Shown piece after piece: positions 11,801 through 22,860 of a stretch of 64,000 nucleotides of DNA. This DNA comes from Prochilodus magdalenae. Lineage: Eukaryota; Chordata; Actinopteri; Characiformes; Prochilodontidae. The stretch lies in the NCBI GenBank assembly GCA_024036415.1, contig JAMWET010000041.1, positions 223,501 to 287,500 on the forward strand. Reading direction: 5' to 3'. Both the position numbers and the translations under genes were made by a program. Numbering within the stretch: position 1 is the first letter of the stretch; the number at the start of each line of letters is the position of its first letter. The notes beneath the pieces were generated by a model. That model saw only the letters and a list, made by a program, of their open reading frames with translations, was not told where the DNA came from and searched no databases.

Positions 11801-14800
11801 GAAGCTGAGCTTGGCAGAACTGACCGCACGTCTGTGTTTTCTGCTTCTGCGGGCTTCTTGCCGTTTGTTTGATAGTGGCATGTGCTGGGCTCTGTGGATG
11901 ACACCTGAGCAAAAGCCTGACCAATTTCAGTGGAACCTTTACCAGGCATCTCAAGATGGCCAGCATGAGTACCTTGATCAGTTTTGCCCTCGCCTTCAAC
12001 AGAAGTTGATGTCATTGGTAAAGATGGGGAAGAACTGAGAGCTGGGAATGACAGTCTGTGTATATCTCTGTCTCCCAGACCAATCTCTCTCATCTCAGGA
12101 TCCACATCCCAGTCTGTAGACACCTGTATTTCAAAGTTGCTTGAGTGAACTGAATCTGCAAGTATCACTTCACCTGATGTTGGGCTCATGGCTGGACTGT
12201 TAGAAACATCATAGGTGACGTTAGAGTGCAGGAGTCCACTTTCAGAGTGCAGACAAGCCATGTGCTCCTGCAAAGCAGACACCTCTGAGAACATCGTACC
12301 ACAATCATGGCATCCGATCGCAAGCCGGGAAAACGGAGGGCTCAGCGCAATTTCCTGGTCGATTTTTGTAGGGGCTTTGCGCTTGCGTGGGACTTTCGGC
12401 TTTGTGTGCGGAGGAGCAGGACTGAGATTAGAGTCCTTCTGGAAATTTGATGAATCCTTCTGATCCTCTTTTGACTCCTTTCTCATCGTTTTTGTCTTCT
12501 TCTTCTTTTGGCTTGTTGTTTTCAGTGCCTTTTTTTTGTGAGCACCTCCCTTCGCCTTTACCACTGTAGTCACTTTTTCCTGAACTTCCTTGGTTTGACA
12601 CTTAGCTTTTAGTGGCTGCTCTAATCCCGTAGTCTTGGCATCCAGTTTGTGCACTTTCAGCTGTGGCTGCTTGTGACCTTTCAACAAGAGCAAGGCTTGT
12701 TGCTTTATCTGATCCTGACTGGAGGCTTGAGAAGCACCTTTTTGCTCCTTCTCCCCTTGCTTTGCTAACTTGTGGATCTCTGAGCCTTTTTTAACCTTGG
12801 CTTTCTTCGGAGACACCGATTCTGCTGTCTTGCTTAGTTTTTTTTTCTTCGGCAAAGGCTTTCCGTCTTGCTGTGTCTCCTGAGACTTTCGTTTCTTGGC
12901 CAAACCTTTCTGTTTTTCAAGTTTTTTCTTCGGAGTTTTCCCGCGTGGTTTTTGTTCAGGCGTGTTTGTTACTTTCGGACTACTGGGTACATTAAGGACC
13001 TTAATGTCCGCTGACGAATTTTCAGTCGTCTTGGCTTTTTTATGTTTCTGATTTTTCTGTTTTAACTGAGGCACTGTTTCAATCTGTGCCGAAACTGGCA
13101 CATCAGTATCTTGTTTACCTTTCAATGGGCTAGTTTTTGACACCTGTAGCACCTTCTGCTTTGGAGATTTTTCCTTGTTTTCTCCAAAGCGTACAAGCTT
13201 CTTGCCCTTTGCCTTCTCTCCTTTCTTTGCTACGGACTTTGATGGAGTGTTGCCCTTCTGGGCAGGTGTTATCTGTGAAGAGCTTTTTGCAACTTTACCC
13301 TGAGCTTTCAGGGGCTTTAACTTTTCAGTCACTTGCTTTTTAGATCTTTTCTTCTTAATAGGTAAAATCTTCTTAACGTGGAGGCCACCTTTAGCATTTG
13401 GCGGATTCTGTTCTTTTGTTACCACTGTGCTTGGCTGTGTGACAGACTCACTGCTATGTTGCTGTCCCACATGGGAGATTTCTTGGTCATTATTGAGTGA
13501 AGGTGGATTCGGTGACTTGGGCTGCTCTGGGAATGGAATTTCCTTTTCAGACGTTTCTGGCTGTCCATCAGGCTTTTGGCCATCATCATAGGTAACAATA
13601 TTCTCCTGACCGCTCTGTGGCTCTGCTTCTACTAACAAGTTTGCTTGGTCAAGTCTTTGCTCCAGAGACTCTTCGTGGGTGATGGTTTCCTCGGCGGACA
13701 TGATGTCTGTTGGCACTGAAAGGTCCTCTGGAACTGACTCAGACTGTCTCCTTTCAAAGTCATTTGTGGAAGTCGGAGATGAGGCCTCCCCTGTCTCTGC
13801 CTGTCTCTCTGTGTTGACATCTGAAGCAACTTGGACACCCTGTTCTTCTATTGTTTCGCTTTGTTCATGACCCACCTCCAATGGAGGGGTTGAAACTGAC
13901 TTTTCAGCCAGTTCTGGCACAAGTTCAAGTTGAACCTCATTTAACTGTGCTGCTGCCATATCTGATTCAACAGCTGTCACCTGTTCCTCTACATTCACTG
14001 AAGAAACCAAACTTGTCTCTTCCTGGACTACAGTTTCCTCTTGTTCAACAGCCATCTCCATCTCTAATGACTCTTTGCAAGTGGTTTGCTCGGTTCCATT
14101 TGCCGTTGTCCCTTCACACAACGGCGGGTCCCCTGTCTCCTGAACTACAACTGGTTGAACCGTTGGCTCTGTAAAATTGAAGTGCAATGGCTGTATGAAG
14201 CGCGGGGGCTGTTGCGTTCCCGTGGTTTGTGTCTGAAAAGGTACCTGGTCAAGCCCGAGTATTACCAGCTGATTCACTTTCTGGACATTTCCCAATTTCT
14301 CTATTAGTCTTTTGATGTGTTCAGCTCCAAGAGGGCTTATTTGCTGTGGTGCCGGTCCAATGGCTTCCATGCGTAGTACTGGAGGTTGGACTCCTGTAGG
14401 TTGAATTGCAGATGGATTTCCATTTAAGTCTTGTGTTGCTATAGCGCTACTGGACAGAGTAGTGGTTTGACACTGGGAGTGCTTAATCTTAATGTGATGA
14501 AGCTGTGATTTGGCTGTCTTGAAGGATTCTTCACATTGTGAGCATGCAAATTTCTTTGTGGATGGACCTGCAAAAGTCAAAAATGGTTTGTATGAAAGCC
14601 TTGGTAATTCAACCTCTTGTACAACCTCAAAACATTCTCATTAGTGCTGCATGCATGGGACATAAAGGAACCAAATTATAGATCTGGAGTTTGCCTTGTC
14701 CACTATACAATAAAAACCCAATAAGACAGCTGAAACATGACATGAATTCAATGTAGCGTTTTTATTGCTGGGAAAAATCATGACCTGTTTTTACCTGAGC

Positions 14801-15746
14801 TTTACATTTAACTAAGTTGTCGTATAGCTTTTGTGTTTCATTAGCATAATTCTAAAAACAATTATTGACACACCTCTCAGCCAATAAGGAACATCTTAAG
14901 GACTACTTCCATTGACTGACCTAAACAAGGGTGTGTGGTTGACATGACAGTGTCACAAGTGTCATTAGTGTCACTAATAGACTACTCTTGCCCTAGCCAC
15001 AGTGAGCTTTCATGTTAGACATTAATTAACATAGAGTTAATAGGAGTCTACTACATGCTATTATGTATGCACAAGCAACTTCATTAAAACCAAGCAGTTA
15101 ACAACGGGTTGGAGGAACACTTTAGCCAACCCTGCTTATTCTACTTGCTAACCTAAAACAGAATTAGCTGTAAAGCAAACAGGGGCACACTCCTGCTCAC
15201 TTTTAAAAAAGGATTTGATCAAGATTTTAGCATCTCTATCATCAGTCAGAGGAGCTCATTCAGTGGCAGACTGCTGTCCCAGTCCTGCTCCACTGACAGA
15301 CTCAGGAAGTCTTTTGTCCATCAGGCCATAAGACTGTTCAACTCCTCTCAGTTCAGCAAATGGAAAACTCTGTGACACTCTTCATTCCGGTCACTCCAAT
15401 GGACACACCCCCATGTCTGCAAACACTCCCTCCTAAATGCCCAATATCTATTTATATTTATATTGTATTGTCCTACTCCGTTCTGTACTACTGTTTACAT
15501 ATCCTGCACTGCTAAATTATTTATATTACTGATAACAGCTATCTTCTCAATTTGCTTAGCAAATGGTTTACCACTACCTCCATTTATACTTTACACAGAC
15601 ACTGTGGACTCTATTTTTATACTTTCATACTTTATATTGTATCTCTGTCTCTATCTGTACAACTCTATCTTGCTTCTGTTGTTACCTCTGTATAGTTTGT
15701 ATATCTGCTACTGGATGCCTTGAATTTCCCTCTGGGATCAACAAAG

Positions 15747-15785
<39 letters not shown>

Positions 15786-18700
15786 GTTATCTTATCATGC
15801 CAACTCTTGGGCAAGTCATATAGTCTTACATGCTCACTCTTGATGGGTGCCCATGGTATTTATTATTATACCAGAAAACGTCTATTCAGACTACAGTAAG
15901 GTGATGGTCTCTGCTATCCATATTTTCGTCTTTCAGTCACCAAATGCAAATGGATAATGCAAACGTCATCCAGCCAACTAATTAATAACCGGGTTTGTTG
16001 TTCGTTTTTTTATTAGTAACCTACAACAATGAATGTTGATTCGTTGATTCAATGTTGATTCATTGTTGTAGCGATAGCTGTACTGTTACAGAAGATACTA
16101 AGGCTACAAAGAATGCTTTGACCTACACTTGATTATAAACTGAAGGGAAAAAAAAAAACTGTATTCCAGGAAACAGGTAACTGATTTTCTGTGGTTAGAA
16201 ACCTGTTATACAGTTGGAGAACAAAAGTAAATAAATAAAATAAAATAAATATTATATATATATATAATAAAAAGTAATTATTATACTAGTGCAGAAACAA
16301 GTATATGTATGAATGTATTCTATTATGGTAATACTACTATGTAATACTGAATACATAGTAATAGTATGCCCTAATGCTATTTATGTCAAAGATACAGTAA
16401 AGGTAAGCAGTCAAATATCTAAGTATCAGGAGAAGCAAGCTATGCTTGCATGCTTTAATATGAAATATTTTCACACATCACATATTATTTCTTTGTGTTT
16501 ATCAAGGCTTATTCAATAATGCAAAATCAGAAAATGATTCTGGGTTAATATAGTATATAATTTTAATGCATTGGTGGGAAAAAGCTTAAAGCACGACTTC
16601 ACTTTTTAATTTTTATTACGCTGTACTGCATATACCCAGAACATTACAGCAAAGCGATGATATCTGTCTACTTGATAAAAAAAAACAACAACAACTGTTC
16701 AACCACTACTAAACCTGCGAGTGTGGCTAACCTCAAAACCATTCCAAACTGAAACCATTTAACCACTGAACAAACAGTCCCATCACAGAGCAGTGTTTTG
16801 GTGCAGTCCATTTTAGAGGCAGCTGCCTAAAGTTTTCTATTTAAGGCACCCTACTAAAATTACTACCTAAGGTTTTCTAAGATAGGTTTTCATAAATACA
16901 GTAGGTTCAAGGGCTGAGCCCTGAGGGACACCCTCAGTAAAGGGAACAAAAGAGGATTTGTGGTCCTAGATTGAGATGAACAGCTGTCTGTTACAAAAAC
17001 TTTATTTTCCCCCTCCAAAAAACATTCAGCATCCATTATCTTAAGCTTTACTCCAATGACTGTTTGATATCAGCTGTTATAATAAGTGTAATAGCCATTA
17101 TATACAACACACAGAGACACGTAAGGCTTACCCCTATTCCTTTTTTTCTTTGTGCTGGCTGTGCCTTTCTTTGGATCTCCTGTGCCCTCGGTATCTCCTT
17201 TCTCATGTGCCTCCAAGTGTTTCTGAAGAGCCTTGGGCATGCTGAACCTCTTGCCACACTCTTTGTGAATGCAAACATACGGCCTTTCCCCGGTGTGAAT
17301 GCGCTGGTGGTATTTGAGCAAGGTGAGGGTTTTGCAGGGTTTGCCACAGTCTGAACAAGTGTATCCATGCTCGCCGAAGTGGACTTTCTTGTGGTTTGTG
17401 AGCTCGGACGATCGGCTGAAGGCTTCTCCACAGATGGGGCATTTGAAAGGCTGCTTTTCTGTGTGTGTACGTTGATGAGCCATGAGCTCAGTTGAGCAGG
17501 TGAAGTGTCGGTCGCAGACATAGCAAGCGAAGAGGGCATCTCCAAGCATGCACTGCTCATACTCGGTAGGGTGGTTCATTTTGAGGTGCCGCTCCTTGCT
17601 TTTGTTGTCACTGAAGATGATGTGGCACTCCAGGCATTGTAGCGACAGCTGAGAAGCTGTAAGTGGATTAGAAACCGGAATAGTTCATTAGAACAGTACA
17701 AGACATTTTTTAATCATTGCAATAAGACAAAATATACAAGGTGAATTCTAATAAATGTGATTGTAATAGTTTCATTAGGATTCCACCAATCATGAAATTA
17801 AAACTGACAATTAATTTCTATCTAAATAATTGTGATAATTGTCCAAATATGTTGATTGTATGCAACTATAAACCTAAAGTGGCCCAACTGGAAACTTACC
17901 TATCTTGCTTTTTAGTTACTGACACCTAAAAGTATTGGTATCAGGAAGGGGAAAATCTGGTATCCGTGCATCCCTATTGGATATGATACAGAATTGTGCC
18001 AAGAAAAGGTTGAAAAACTGCCTTTTTCAGTTTATCAATAAGTTCAGTATTTGAAATACTGCTTGAAAGCTATTTTATAGCACCCTGATCCACTGATGTA
18101 GTCACAAGCTAATGTAAGCTAACCTAAAAAATACAAGCCAATATGCTAGTCACAATGCACCAATATGATATGATGCAATATAATACAATTATTTCTTCAA
18201 TGTTGAAACCACAAACTTCTTTTTCTTCTGACCTTCCATGAAGTGTATGGAATATTTAAATTGTGATATTAAGATGATAGCCAAGCAACTGATTACACTT
18301 GAAAGTCAGTATTAACATGTACAAACAGAAGTGATGGAAACTTACAGGTCAGAGGAATCACAGTGGGCTTGGACATGTCCATTTTTAATGGATCCATTCT
18401 GTCCTTCTTTGGAGGAATGCTTTTCCTGGCACCCTTATCCTTTTTGGAGCATTCCTCATCTCTGGGAGTCAGACAGTTCAATGTTGAGCCTTCAGGAAAT
18501 CCGTTTTCACATGTTGCCTCTTTATCCACGGCACTTGAATCCAAAAGGGTATTTGCATCTGAGGCTTCACTGGGGTCTGTGTGGACTATAGACTCACTAG
18601 GGGGCTCTGTGGCATTGGAGTCTAATGCTGAATTGGTGGCTGCTATTATTTCATTGGGCATACTTGGGTCACATGAGGCATCAGAGAGAGATAACTGAAC

Positions 18701-18964
18701 CTCAGAGTCTTTGGGGTCACCACTGCCAGCTGTCTCCTCCTCAATTGCCATGGTAAGTGCACTTTCTTCCAGCGTCACTTCCGCTGGTGATATTGGTTCA
18801 ATTATTGCTTGAGAATAGATGGGTAAACTCAGTCTCGGGCCTTCAAAGCCAGTTATATCTTTGACAACTAATTCTCCTTCTGGAGAAGCTTCAGAATTTA
18901 AACCTGAAGCCATATCTCCTTTAGAAAGAAACAGGTCACTGACTGATTGTTCAGCAACTTCCAT
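4540..18964 (-). CDS. C2H2 zinc-finger/piggyBac transposase-derived fusion protein (2,239 aa, 9 coding exons)
   Basis: Exons on the minus strand: 18964-18346, 17656-17132, 14567-11089, 9923-9713, 8180-8034, 7945-7853, 7758-7587, 7484-7277 and 5805-4540. Every junction is GT-AG, phases agree (1,1,0,1,1,1,2,0), and the sum is 6,720 nt, exactly 2,240 codons with stop. Order: acidic N-terminus (1-206); five C2H2 fingers (about 215-370); another finger at about 386-410; a long Lys/Glu/Gln-rich region; a finger at about 1125-1150; short acidic exons; piggyBac-like domain (about 1765-2239). Expected to be nuclear and DNA- or chromatin-binding. By-eye alignment keeps the first catalytic Asp (in a VDQ block), while the second reads Cys and the third Asn, so transposition is unlikely. 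Five in-frame exons upstream of the transposase part argue for exaptation, not a recent insertion. Gene name not recognised. Confidence 0.8.
5820..7270 (-). other. Intron 8 of the fusion gene
   Basis: AT-rich intron splitting the piggyBac-derived domain. It contains a SINE (about 6920-7143) and no further exon that I can see. An intron inside the transposase segment indicates either old domestication or an intron gained after capture. Confidence 0.6.
6920..7143 (-). mobile_element. tRNA-derived SINE (full length)
   Basis: On the minus strand: a TTGGTGTAGCTCAGCGGATA-type A box, a B box GGTTCGAATCC-like block (7065-7080), a CTGTGCTACACC body, and a tail AAGTCGCTCTGGATAAGAGC followed by GTCAGCTAAATACCGTAAATG, which is the LINE-derived tail of fish SINEs. 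The head is degenerate as a tRNA. Sister copies are at 8763-8976, 23111-23325, 25756-25965, 35524-35728 and 41735-41942. Confidence 0.8.
7277..7484 (-). CDS. Exon 8 of the fusion gene: piggyBac N-terminal domain
   Basis: Encodes 69 residues entering in phase 2 and leaving in phase 0. It carries the family signature WKPIDYF...YFTWNTW...IAACTEQ and KEVAQFVGIHIAMGTLK, which in piggyBac-type transposases precedes the LP(S)xxxYW block that here opens the next exon. The match to the family is clear by eye and the frame is intact. Confidence 0.75.
7587..8180 (-). CDS. Exons 5-7 of the fusion gene (short acidic linker exons)
   Basis: Three small exons (8180-8034, 7945-7853, 7758-7587) with GT-AG borders and phases 1, 1 and 2. 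They encode a Glu/Ser/Gln-rich linker with no known domain, ending with MSCYYGIRTNRAVQQHELSR just before the piggyBac exon. Acidic Ser-Asp stretches such as SSDTEDTDNF resemble casein-kinase-type sites. Confidence 0.65.
8763..8976 (-). mobile_element. tRNA-derived SINE
   Basis: Same family as 6920-7143, antisense to the window and with the same body and GGATAAGAGCGTCAGCTAAA tail. B-box region reads GTTCGAGTCCC on the minus strand. Confidence 0.75.
9385..9650. repeat. Dispersed SINE-like repeat (GGCGACAGCACTACCCACTG family)
   Basis: Begins near GTGGGGGAGCTGGAGCC, contains a CA-rich block, then GAGCCGGGAATCAAAACCAGG and a terminal block ending GCGCCACAGCGCCCC. Degraded relatives are at 21915-21998 and 46050-46280. 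Confidence 0.6.
9713..9923 (-). CDS. Exon 4 of the fusion gene
   Basis: Enters in phase 0 after TTGAAG and leaves in phase 1 at CTAG|GTAAGT. Encodes about 70 residues starting VSLQPGLTSTRT and containing VQVFLVKAEDHE; polar, no recognised domain. Confidence 0.65.
9930..11080 (-). other. Intron 3 of the fusion gene
   Basis: Contains a plus-strand retroposon tail at 10685-10900. Nothing else identifiable. Confidence 0.55.
10685..10900 (+). mobile_element. Retroposon 3' tail with (ATTG)n end
   Basis: Sequence runs from CTGGCTTGCTCAAGGGGGGC through GCTGCTTTGAGACAACG and AAAAAGCGCTATACAAATAA to a short (GATT)n tail at 10882-10896, the usual look of a fish LINE/SINE 3' end. A relative is at about 47260-47440. 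Confidence 0.6.
11089..14567 (-). CDS. Exon 3 of the fusion gene: 1,159-codon Lys-rich exon with two C2H2 fingers
   Basis: Enters in phase 1 after CTTTTGCAG (G|GTCCATCC) and leaves in phase 0 at ACACAG... CAG|GTGAGT. It begins GPSTKKFACSQCEESF, a complete C2H2 finger, then a Glu/Val/Gln-rich acidic part, then several hundred residues packed with Lys clusters (such as KKKRSKK and KKKKTK) and short Pro/Ser motifs, then a second finger CHDCGTMF...ALQEHMACLH, then another acidic stretch. The basic region suggests nuclear/nucleolar targeting or nucleic-acid contact (inference). No stop or frameshift. Confidence 0.8.
14580..17125 (-). other. Intron 2 of the fusion gene
   Basis: About 2.5 kb. Contains a LINE 3' fragment with TCTA tail (15225-15785), an AT-rich stretch with a (TA)n run near 16250-16270, and no additional exon recognised. 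Confidence 0.6.
15225..15785 (+). mobile_element. LINE 3'-end fragment ending in (TCTA)n
   Basis: Plus-strand text with CAGACTGCTGTCCCAGTCCT and TTTGTCCATCAGGCCATAAG, followed by a pyrimidine-rich 3'UTR and GGGATCAACAAAGTATC leading directly into about ten TCTA repeats (15749-15785). This is the known 3' structure of fish non-LTR elements, whose terminal tetranucleotide seeds the microsatellite. 5' truncated; coding part broken. Confidence 0.65.
17132..17656 (-). CDS. Exon 2 of the fusion gene: five C2H2 zinc fingers
   Basis: Enters in phase 1 after CTTACAG (T|CT TCT CAG) and leaves in phase 1 at AGGG|GTAAGC. Fingers in order begin CLECHIIF, CYVCDRHF, CPICGEAF, CSDCGKPC and CIHKECGKRF (the last with a four-residue Cys spacing). 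Fingers 4 and 5 are joined by a canonical HTGERPY linker. The Lys run KKKRNRG at the end may form a nuclear localisation signal. Confidence 0.85.
17670..18340 (-). other. Intron 1 (between coding exons 1 and 2) of the fusion gene
   Basis: AT-rich; nothing identifiable apart from splice signals at its ends. Confidence 0.6.
18346..18964 (-). CDS. Exon 1 (first coding) of the fusion gene
   Basis: ATG at 18964; MEVAEQSVSDLFLSK opens 206 acidic, Ser/Glu/Asp-rich residues with no known domain, leaving in phase 1 at ACCT|GTAAGT. The start is the first ATG after a 5'UTR acceptor (GTTTTAG at 19025-19020). Same intron phase before the first finger as in the gene at 155-1193. Confidence 0.75.
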
Positions 18965-20055
18965 GTTCCTTAGCTCCCGATTGAACCAATAAAGGAGACC
19001 TTAGAAGAATGCAAAGGGCCTAAAACACACACAACAAAGAATTAGAATTTGATGGCTTAGAGAGGGCTAAAACCAGACTTCAATATTTGATTTACTGTGT
19101 TATGCAGTATTCTATATGCCAGTGTTGTATGTCTCAGCGTCATTGATTGGACATAATACATTTTTAATAGATTACTTTCATCTATCAATATTTTCTCATC
19201 ATCATATCCAGCATGCAGTACACAAATCCATCAGGATTCCTTGTGGTGCCAACTAATTCTAATGGCTACCTTGGGTACTAAAATATTGGCTAATACACAC
19301 AACCAAGTTAGCATTAGTGTTACTCTTAAGTCAGTCACTGAACAAAACTGAAAACTAAAAAGGTAAACAGCGATTCTGCCCTAGTGTAGCCTAAATCCGA
19401 ATCTGAAGACGTTTACCAACAGTCAGCCAAACTACAGCCAACCTCCCAAAAATCTATCGCAAAGTAACTGTATATTGTACGCCTGTTAAGTCTGATGTAA
19501 TAGCCATTACCGGGTCCAAAGGCTCATTCAGAACCCAAAATCAAACAGTGTCAGAACTTCAGGTATACCTTTCTTTGGGAAAGGATTAAAAGGTGTGTTA
19601 GTTGAGGCTGAATAGCCCAGAGCCCAAAACTCTGCTAAATCATCAGTCTACAACCTTTCATTGTGATGTGTGAGAATATGAAACGGCTGTGGTTGGTAAG
19701 ATAGAATTCCTAAACAAATGGGAATACACAGAGTTGAGCTGACCAAGCTAATGGTAACTGACAAAAGCTAAATTAGCCCTAACTGAAGTAGGCTGCAGGT
19801 TTTATAGTGAGTTACTTGATATTAACCCACATCTTCATGTTTTGGTATTAAGTCGTAAGTTAGCCTAAGCAAGCTGTCTTCGCCTTATCAACAAGCCACA
19901 AAGACATGGCTTCATTCCGGCTGTATCATGGGTGTCTGCAAAGGGTCAATTGGATGCTAACGTTAGCCGGGTTACCTAAATTAGCTTAGGTCCATTTCAA
20001 TAACGAGCGCCTTGAGGTAAAGACGAGGACCCGGATGTGGAGGTCAGTACTCACG
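18965..20055 (-). other. 5'UTR exons and leader intron of the fusion gene
   Basis: A 55-nt leader segment (19019-18965) precedes the start codon. A donor GAC|GTGAGT lies with exon edge at 20055, so a noncoding first exon probably occupies part of 20055-20850. The intron between shows no coding exon. Confidence 0.5.
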
Positions 20056-20853
20056 TCTCAACAAGGGGACAGTTCTTCCCAGCTTGGAGATGCCTCATCA
20101 CAAGGGGGGCTTTCCTGATCTTTAAACCAGGGAATCTCACTCTGGAGGGCTACTGAGGCACTGATGCGATATGTATGTTTATATCAGATGTAATGGTGGG
20201 TACGTTTCTCAGTTTGGCCAGAAAGCCCTTCAAATCCTGAACAAGAGAGATCCACTCGGACGAACTGAGTTCAAACCGACTGAGTTTCACTGTCAGTGAA
20301 TACATTAAAAATGGTAAACAGTCAAAATAATACAGTGAGCTCGCTAGCTACACTATACTACAGCGAGGAAACTGGAAAACGCTGCAGTGGTGGATACATA
20401 GCGTTTACATCGTACAGCCTTTTGGAATACTGCTGATCAGTGATCAGCAAATGAGTCGTTCAGATGTAACTGTATGCACGGGGGCTATGCAGGAACGGCT
20501 ACAGCTTAGCTTGCTTGTTTGTTTTCAGGGATTATAATGACCGGCCGCAGCACAATTATTATGACCACAGTCTTGATAGTGAAACCACCTCTACTCACAG
20601 ACTCGCCCACTACACTAGCCAGACCCCTGTTCTCCTCCTCTGTTAGCCCATTGTTGCCTTAGCAGGTCAGTCTCGCCCAACGCGCAGATACATACGGCTA
20701 CGCTAATGCTATCCGGTATATTCACCACAGCCACCGTAACGCGTTCAGAACCGCAAGCGCAGCGGTATGTGCAGGTATTTCGCCTACCTGTTTTGTTTCA
20801 GCCATGCATTGCTCATTGCTAGTAGTACAAAACCATCACTAAACCAGCGTGGG

Positions 20854-20861
20854 TGACGTCA
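20854..20861. promoter_or_regulatory. Full CRE palindrome TGACGTCA
   Basis: Exact 8-bp CREB/ATF site in a CpG-bearing segment upstream of the fusion gene, 20 bp from an ACTACA inverted repeat. Likely part of its promoter. Confidence 0.6.
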
Positions 20862-20880
20862 CGAGCAGCCAGCGCGGTGG

Positions 20881-20913
20881 AAGGACTACAGTTCTGTGGG
20901 AATTGTAGTCCTT
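20881..20913. promoter_or_regulatory. ACTACAATTCCC-type promoter element, inverted repeat
   Basis: Two 10-bp arms AAGGACTACA and TGTAGTCCTT face each other across 13 nt; the minus strand reads ACTACAATTCCCACAG, the well-known ACTACAnnTCCC vertebrate promoter motif bound by ZNF143-type factors. Together with the CRE this marks a strong TATA-less promoter for the minus-strand gene. Confidence 0.6.
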
Positions 20914-21124
20914 CACGGATCGCTTCCGTATGCTCGGTCCATGTTCTCGCTAATATTCATCAAAAAATAAAAGGAAATTCCGTCGTCAAATTGTGTACAT
21001 CATTAACCCCTAGACATTTAAATAAAGCATGTCGGAATGGTTTCTTGTGAAATGGTTCGTTGCTGAGAAACGTAGCGACCAGTTCCTTTACAATAATGGT
21101 GGCTGTCGGGTCTTTATGAAAGCC

Positions 21125-21703
21125 TATTCTTTGGATTTGCTAAGTCATTACTTTGAGAGGCTTTCTCACTGTTTTAAGGTGCTATCTTATTATTTCGAGG
21201 TGTTGTATCAGTATTTTGAGAGGCTAAGTCTTTATTCTGAAATGCCAAATTATTTGTAAATGCTAAGGCATTAAACATTAGGATGTTATCATATTATTTT
21301 CAGATTGTAAGACATTAATTTACAATGTTATCATAATGTTTTGAGACGTTAGACATTATTTTGAGGAGTAATCTCGTTTTTTAAGTGGTATCTTATAATA
21401 TTAATGCTAACGTATTATTGTTATACATGTTTTATCAGTATTTTAAGATGCTATCATTAATTTGAGGAATGATCTCATTATTTTGATATCCTTTCCCTTT
21501 ACTTTGAGAAAAGATATTATTGTGAAGTGTATTTTGAGATGTTATCTTATTATTTTGATTTGCTAAGTCATTATTTTGAGGTGGTATCATCTCCTATTAT
21601 TTTATTGCTATCTTATTATTTTGAAATTAAACACATTTTAGTGTGCTATTTTATTATTTTGAGTTATCTCATTATCACAAGTTATTACATGCTAAGTTAT
21701 TAC

Positions 21704-21776
<73 letters not shown>

Positions 21777-21880
21777 AGTCATTATGTTGAGATGTTATGT
21801 TATTATTTTGAGTTGCTAACTTGTTATTTTGAGATGTGAGGGCATTTGAGGTGGTAAGCTAAGTTATTAATTTAAGATCT
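21125..21880. repeat. AT-rich degenerate tandem repeat (TTATTTTGAG...) with internal (TCTA)n
   Basis: Dozens of short imperfect repeats alternating TTATTTTGAG with short spacers such as ATGCTATC or TGCTAAGTCA, interrupted at 21704-21776 by about eighteen TCTA units. Plus-strand frames through it are only repeat translations. Confidence 0.8.
21704..21776. repeat. (TCTA)n microsatellite
   Basis: About eighteen perfect TCTA units. Confidence 0.95.
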
Positions 21881-22639
21881 CACTCTATCTCACTTGGTTA
21901 TCTTCTAAACCATTGCAGGGCAGACACACAGACATACACATTCACACAGCGCTATGAAGCAACAGTGCTACCCACCACACCACTGTGCCGCCCCAGTTTA
22001 TAGTATTTTTTATTCCGTTCCCCTTGTTTTATGTATTTTGTACCATTATTTTGATATAATTTCTAGTTCTTGGGAGATTCTTAATGCTTTTGGAATGTAA
22101 AAATTGTGATTGTGCTGTGAATGAGCTTTCATGGTTTTGGTGTATCCAGCCATTTCATTTGCTATCAGGCTTTGAATGTCACAGCACCACTGTGAACTGA
22201 TATGGTTATTTTATAGCATTGGCTTTTTTATATGCTCAGGTGGTTACAGCATTAATCAACTGTCAATACCCATTTTCTTTTTTTCAGATATGTTTGGAAT
22301 AAGCCCCACCATGGTGAACCATTTAATAATTTACTCTGCTAATCTGATAACTAGAATATGCTGATAAGACAACATGGGCTGTACTTTTTATGTTCAGACA
22401 GGCAACCATCTGCTTTTATCCCATGCTGCTTTTGCATCTGCAGTTATTGATGTAGAGTCTGGTAGGAAAAAATCTCTATTACTTTATAACTCATAAACAG
22501 CTCAGTGAAATATGATTATACAAGTAGAAGGTAAGTGTTGCCTCTGTTGGAAGACCACATAGATGGCATATTGTCAAGATATTTTGGGGTAGAAATTAGA
22601 ATTAGGTGTCATCACACAACCTCAACTGTCCATTTTTTA

Positions 22640-22860
22640 TGTTTTTCAGTTTTGAAAGTAATTTGAATGGAATTGTTCCCCTTCACATTCTGTGTAGATT
22701 CCATGATGAATTGGCCAAAGGTAATGGCCCAAGACTGATTTAAAGAACGTCTGGATCCACTGACTTGCATTAAGAGTAAAATATGATTTTTCTTCCTCTA
22801 CAAAGTTATTATTTTGGGGATATGAGGTTTTGATCCAACAGCAGGGTCATACTGAACATC
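22640..22860 (+). repeat. Family-M non-autonomous element copy
   Basis: Shares the order TGTGTAGATTCCATGATGAAT, GGCCAAAGG..ATGGCCC, ACGTCTGGATCCACTGACTT and ...AAAGTT with the copies at 26705-26945 and 55425-55560. Confidence 0.5.

Noticed and set aside
11284..14307. Several plus-strand frames of 60-118 codons
   Set aside because: Antisense shadows of the long Lys-rich exon on the minus strand.
21527..21790. Tyr/Leu/Ser-repeat frame
   Set aside because: Translation of the (TCTA)n microsatellite; the same applies to frames at 27683-28083 and 46219-46577.
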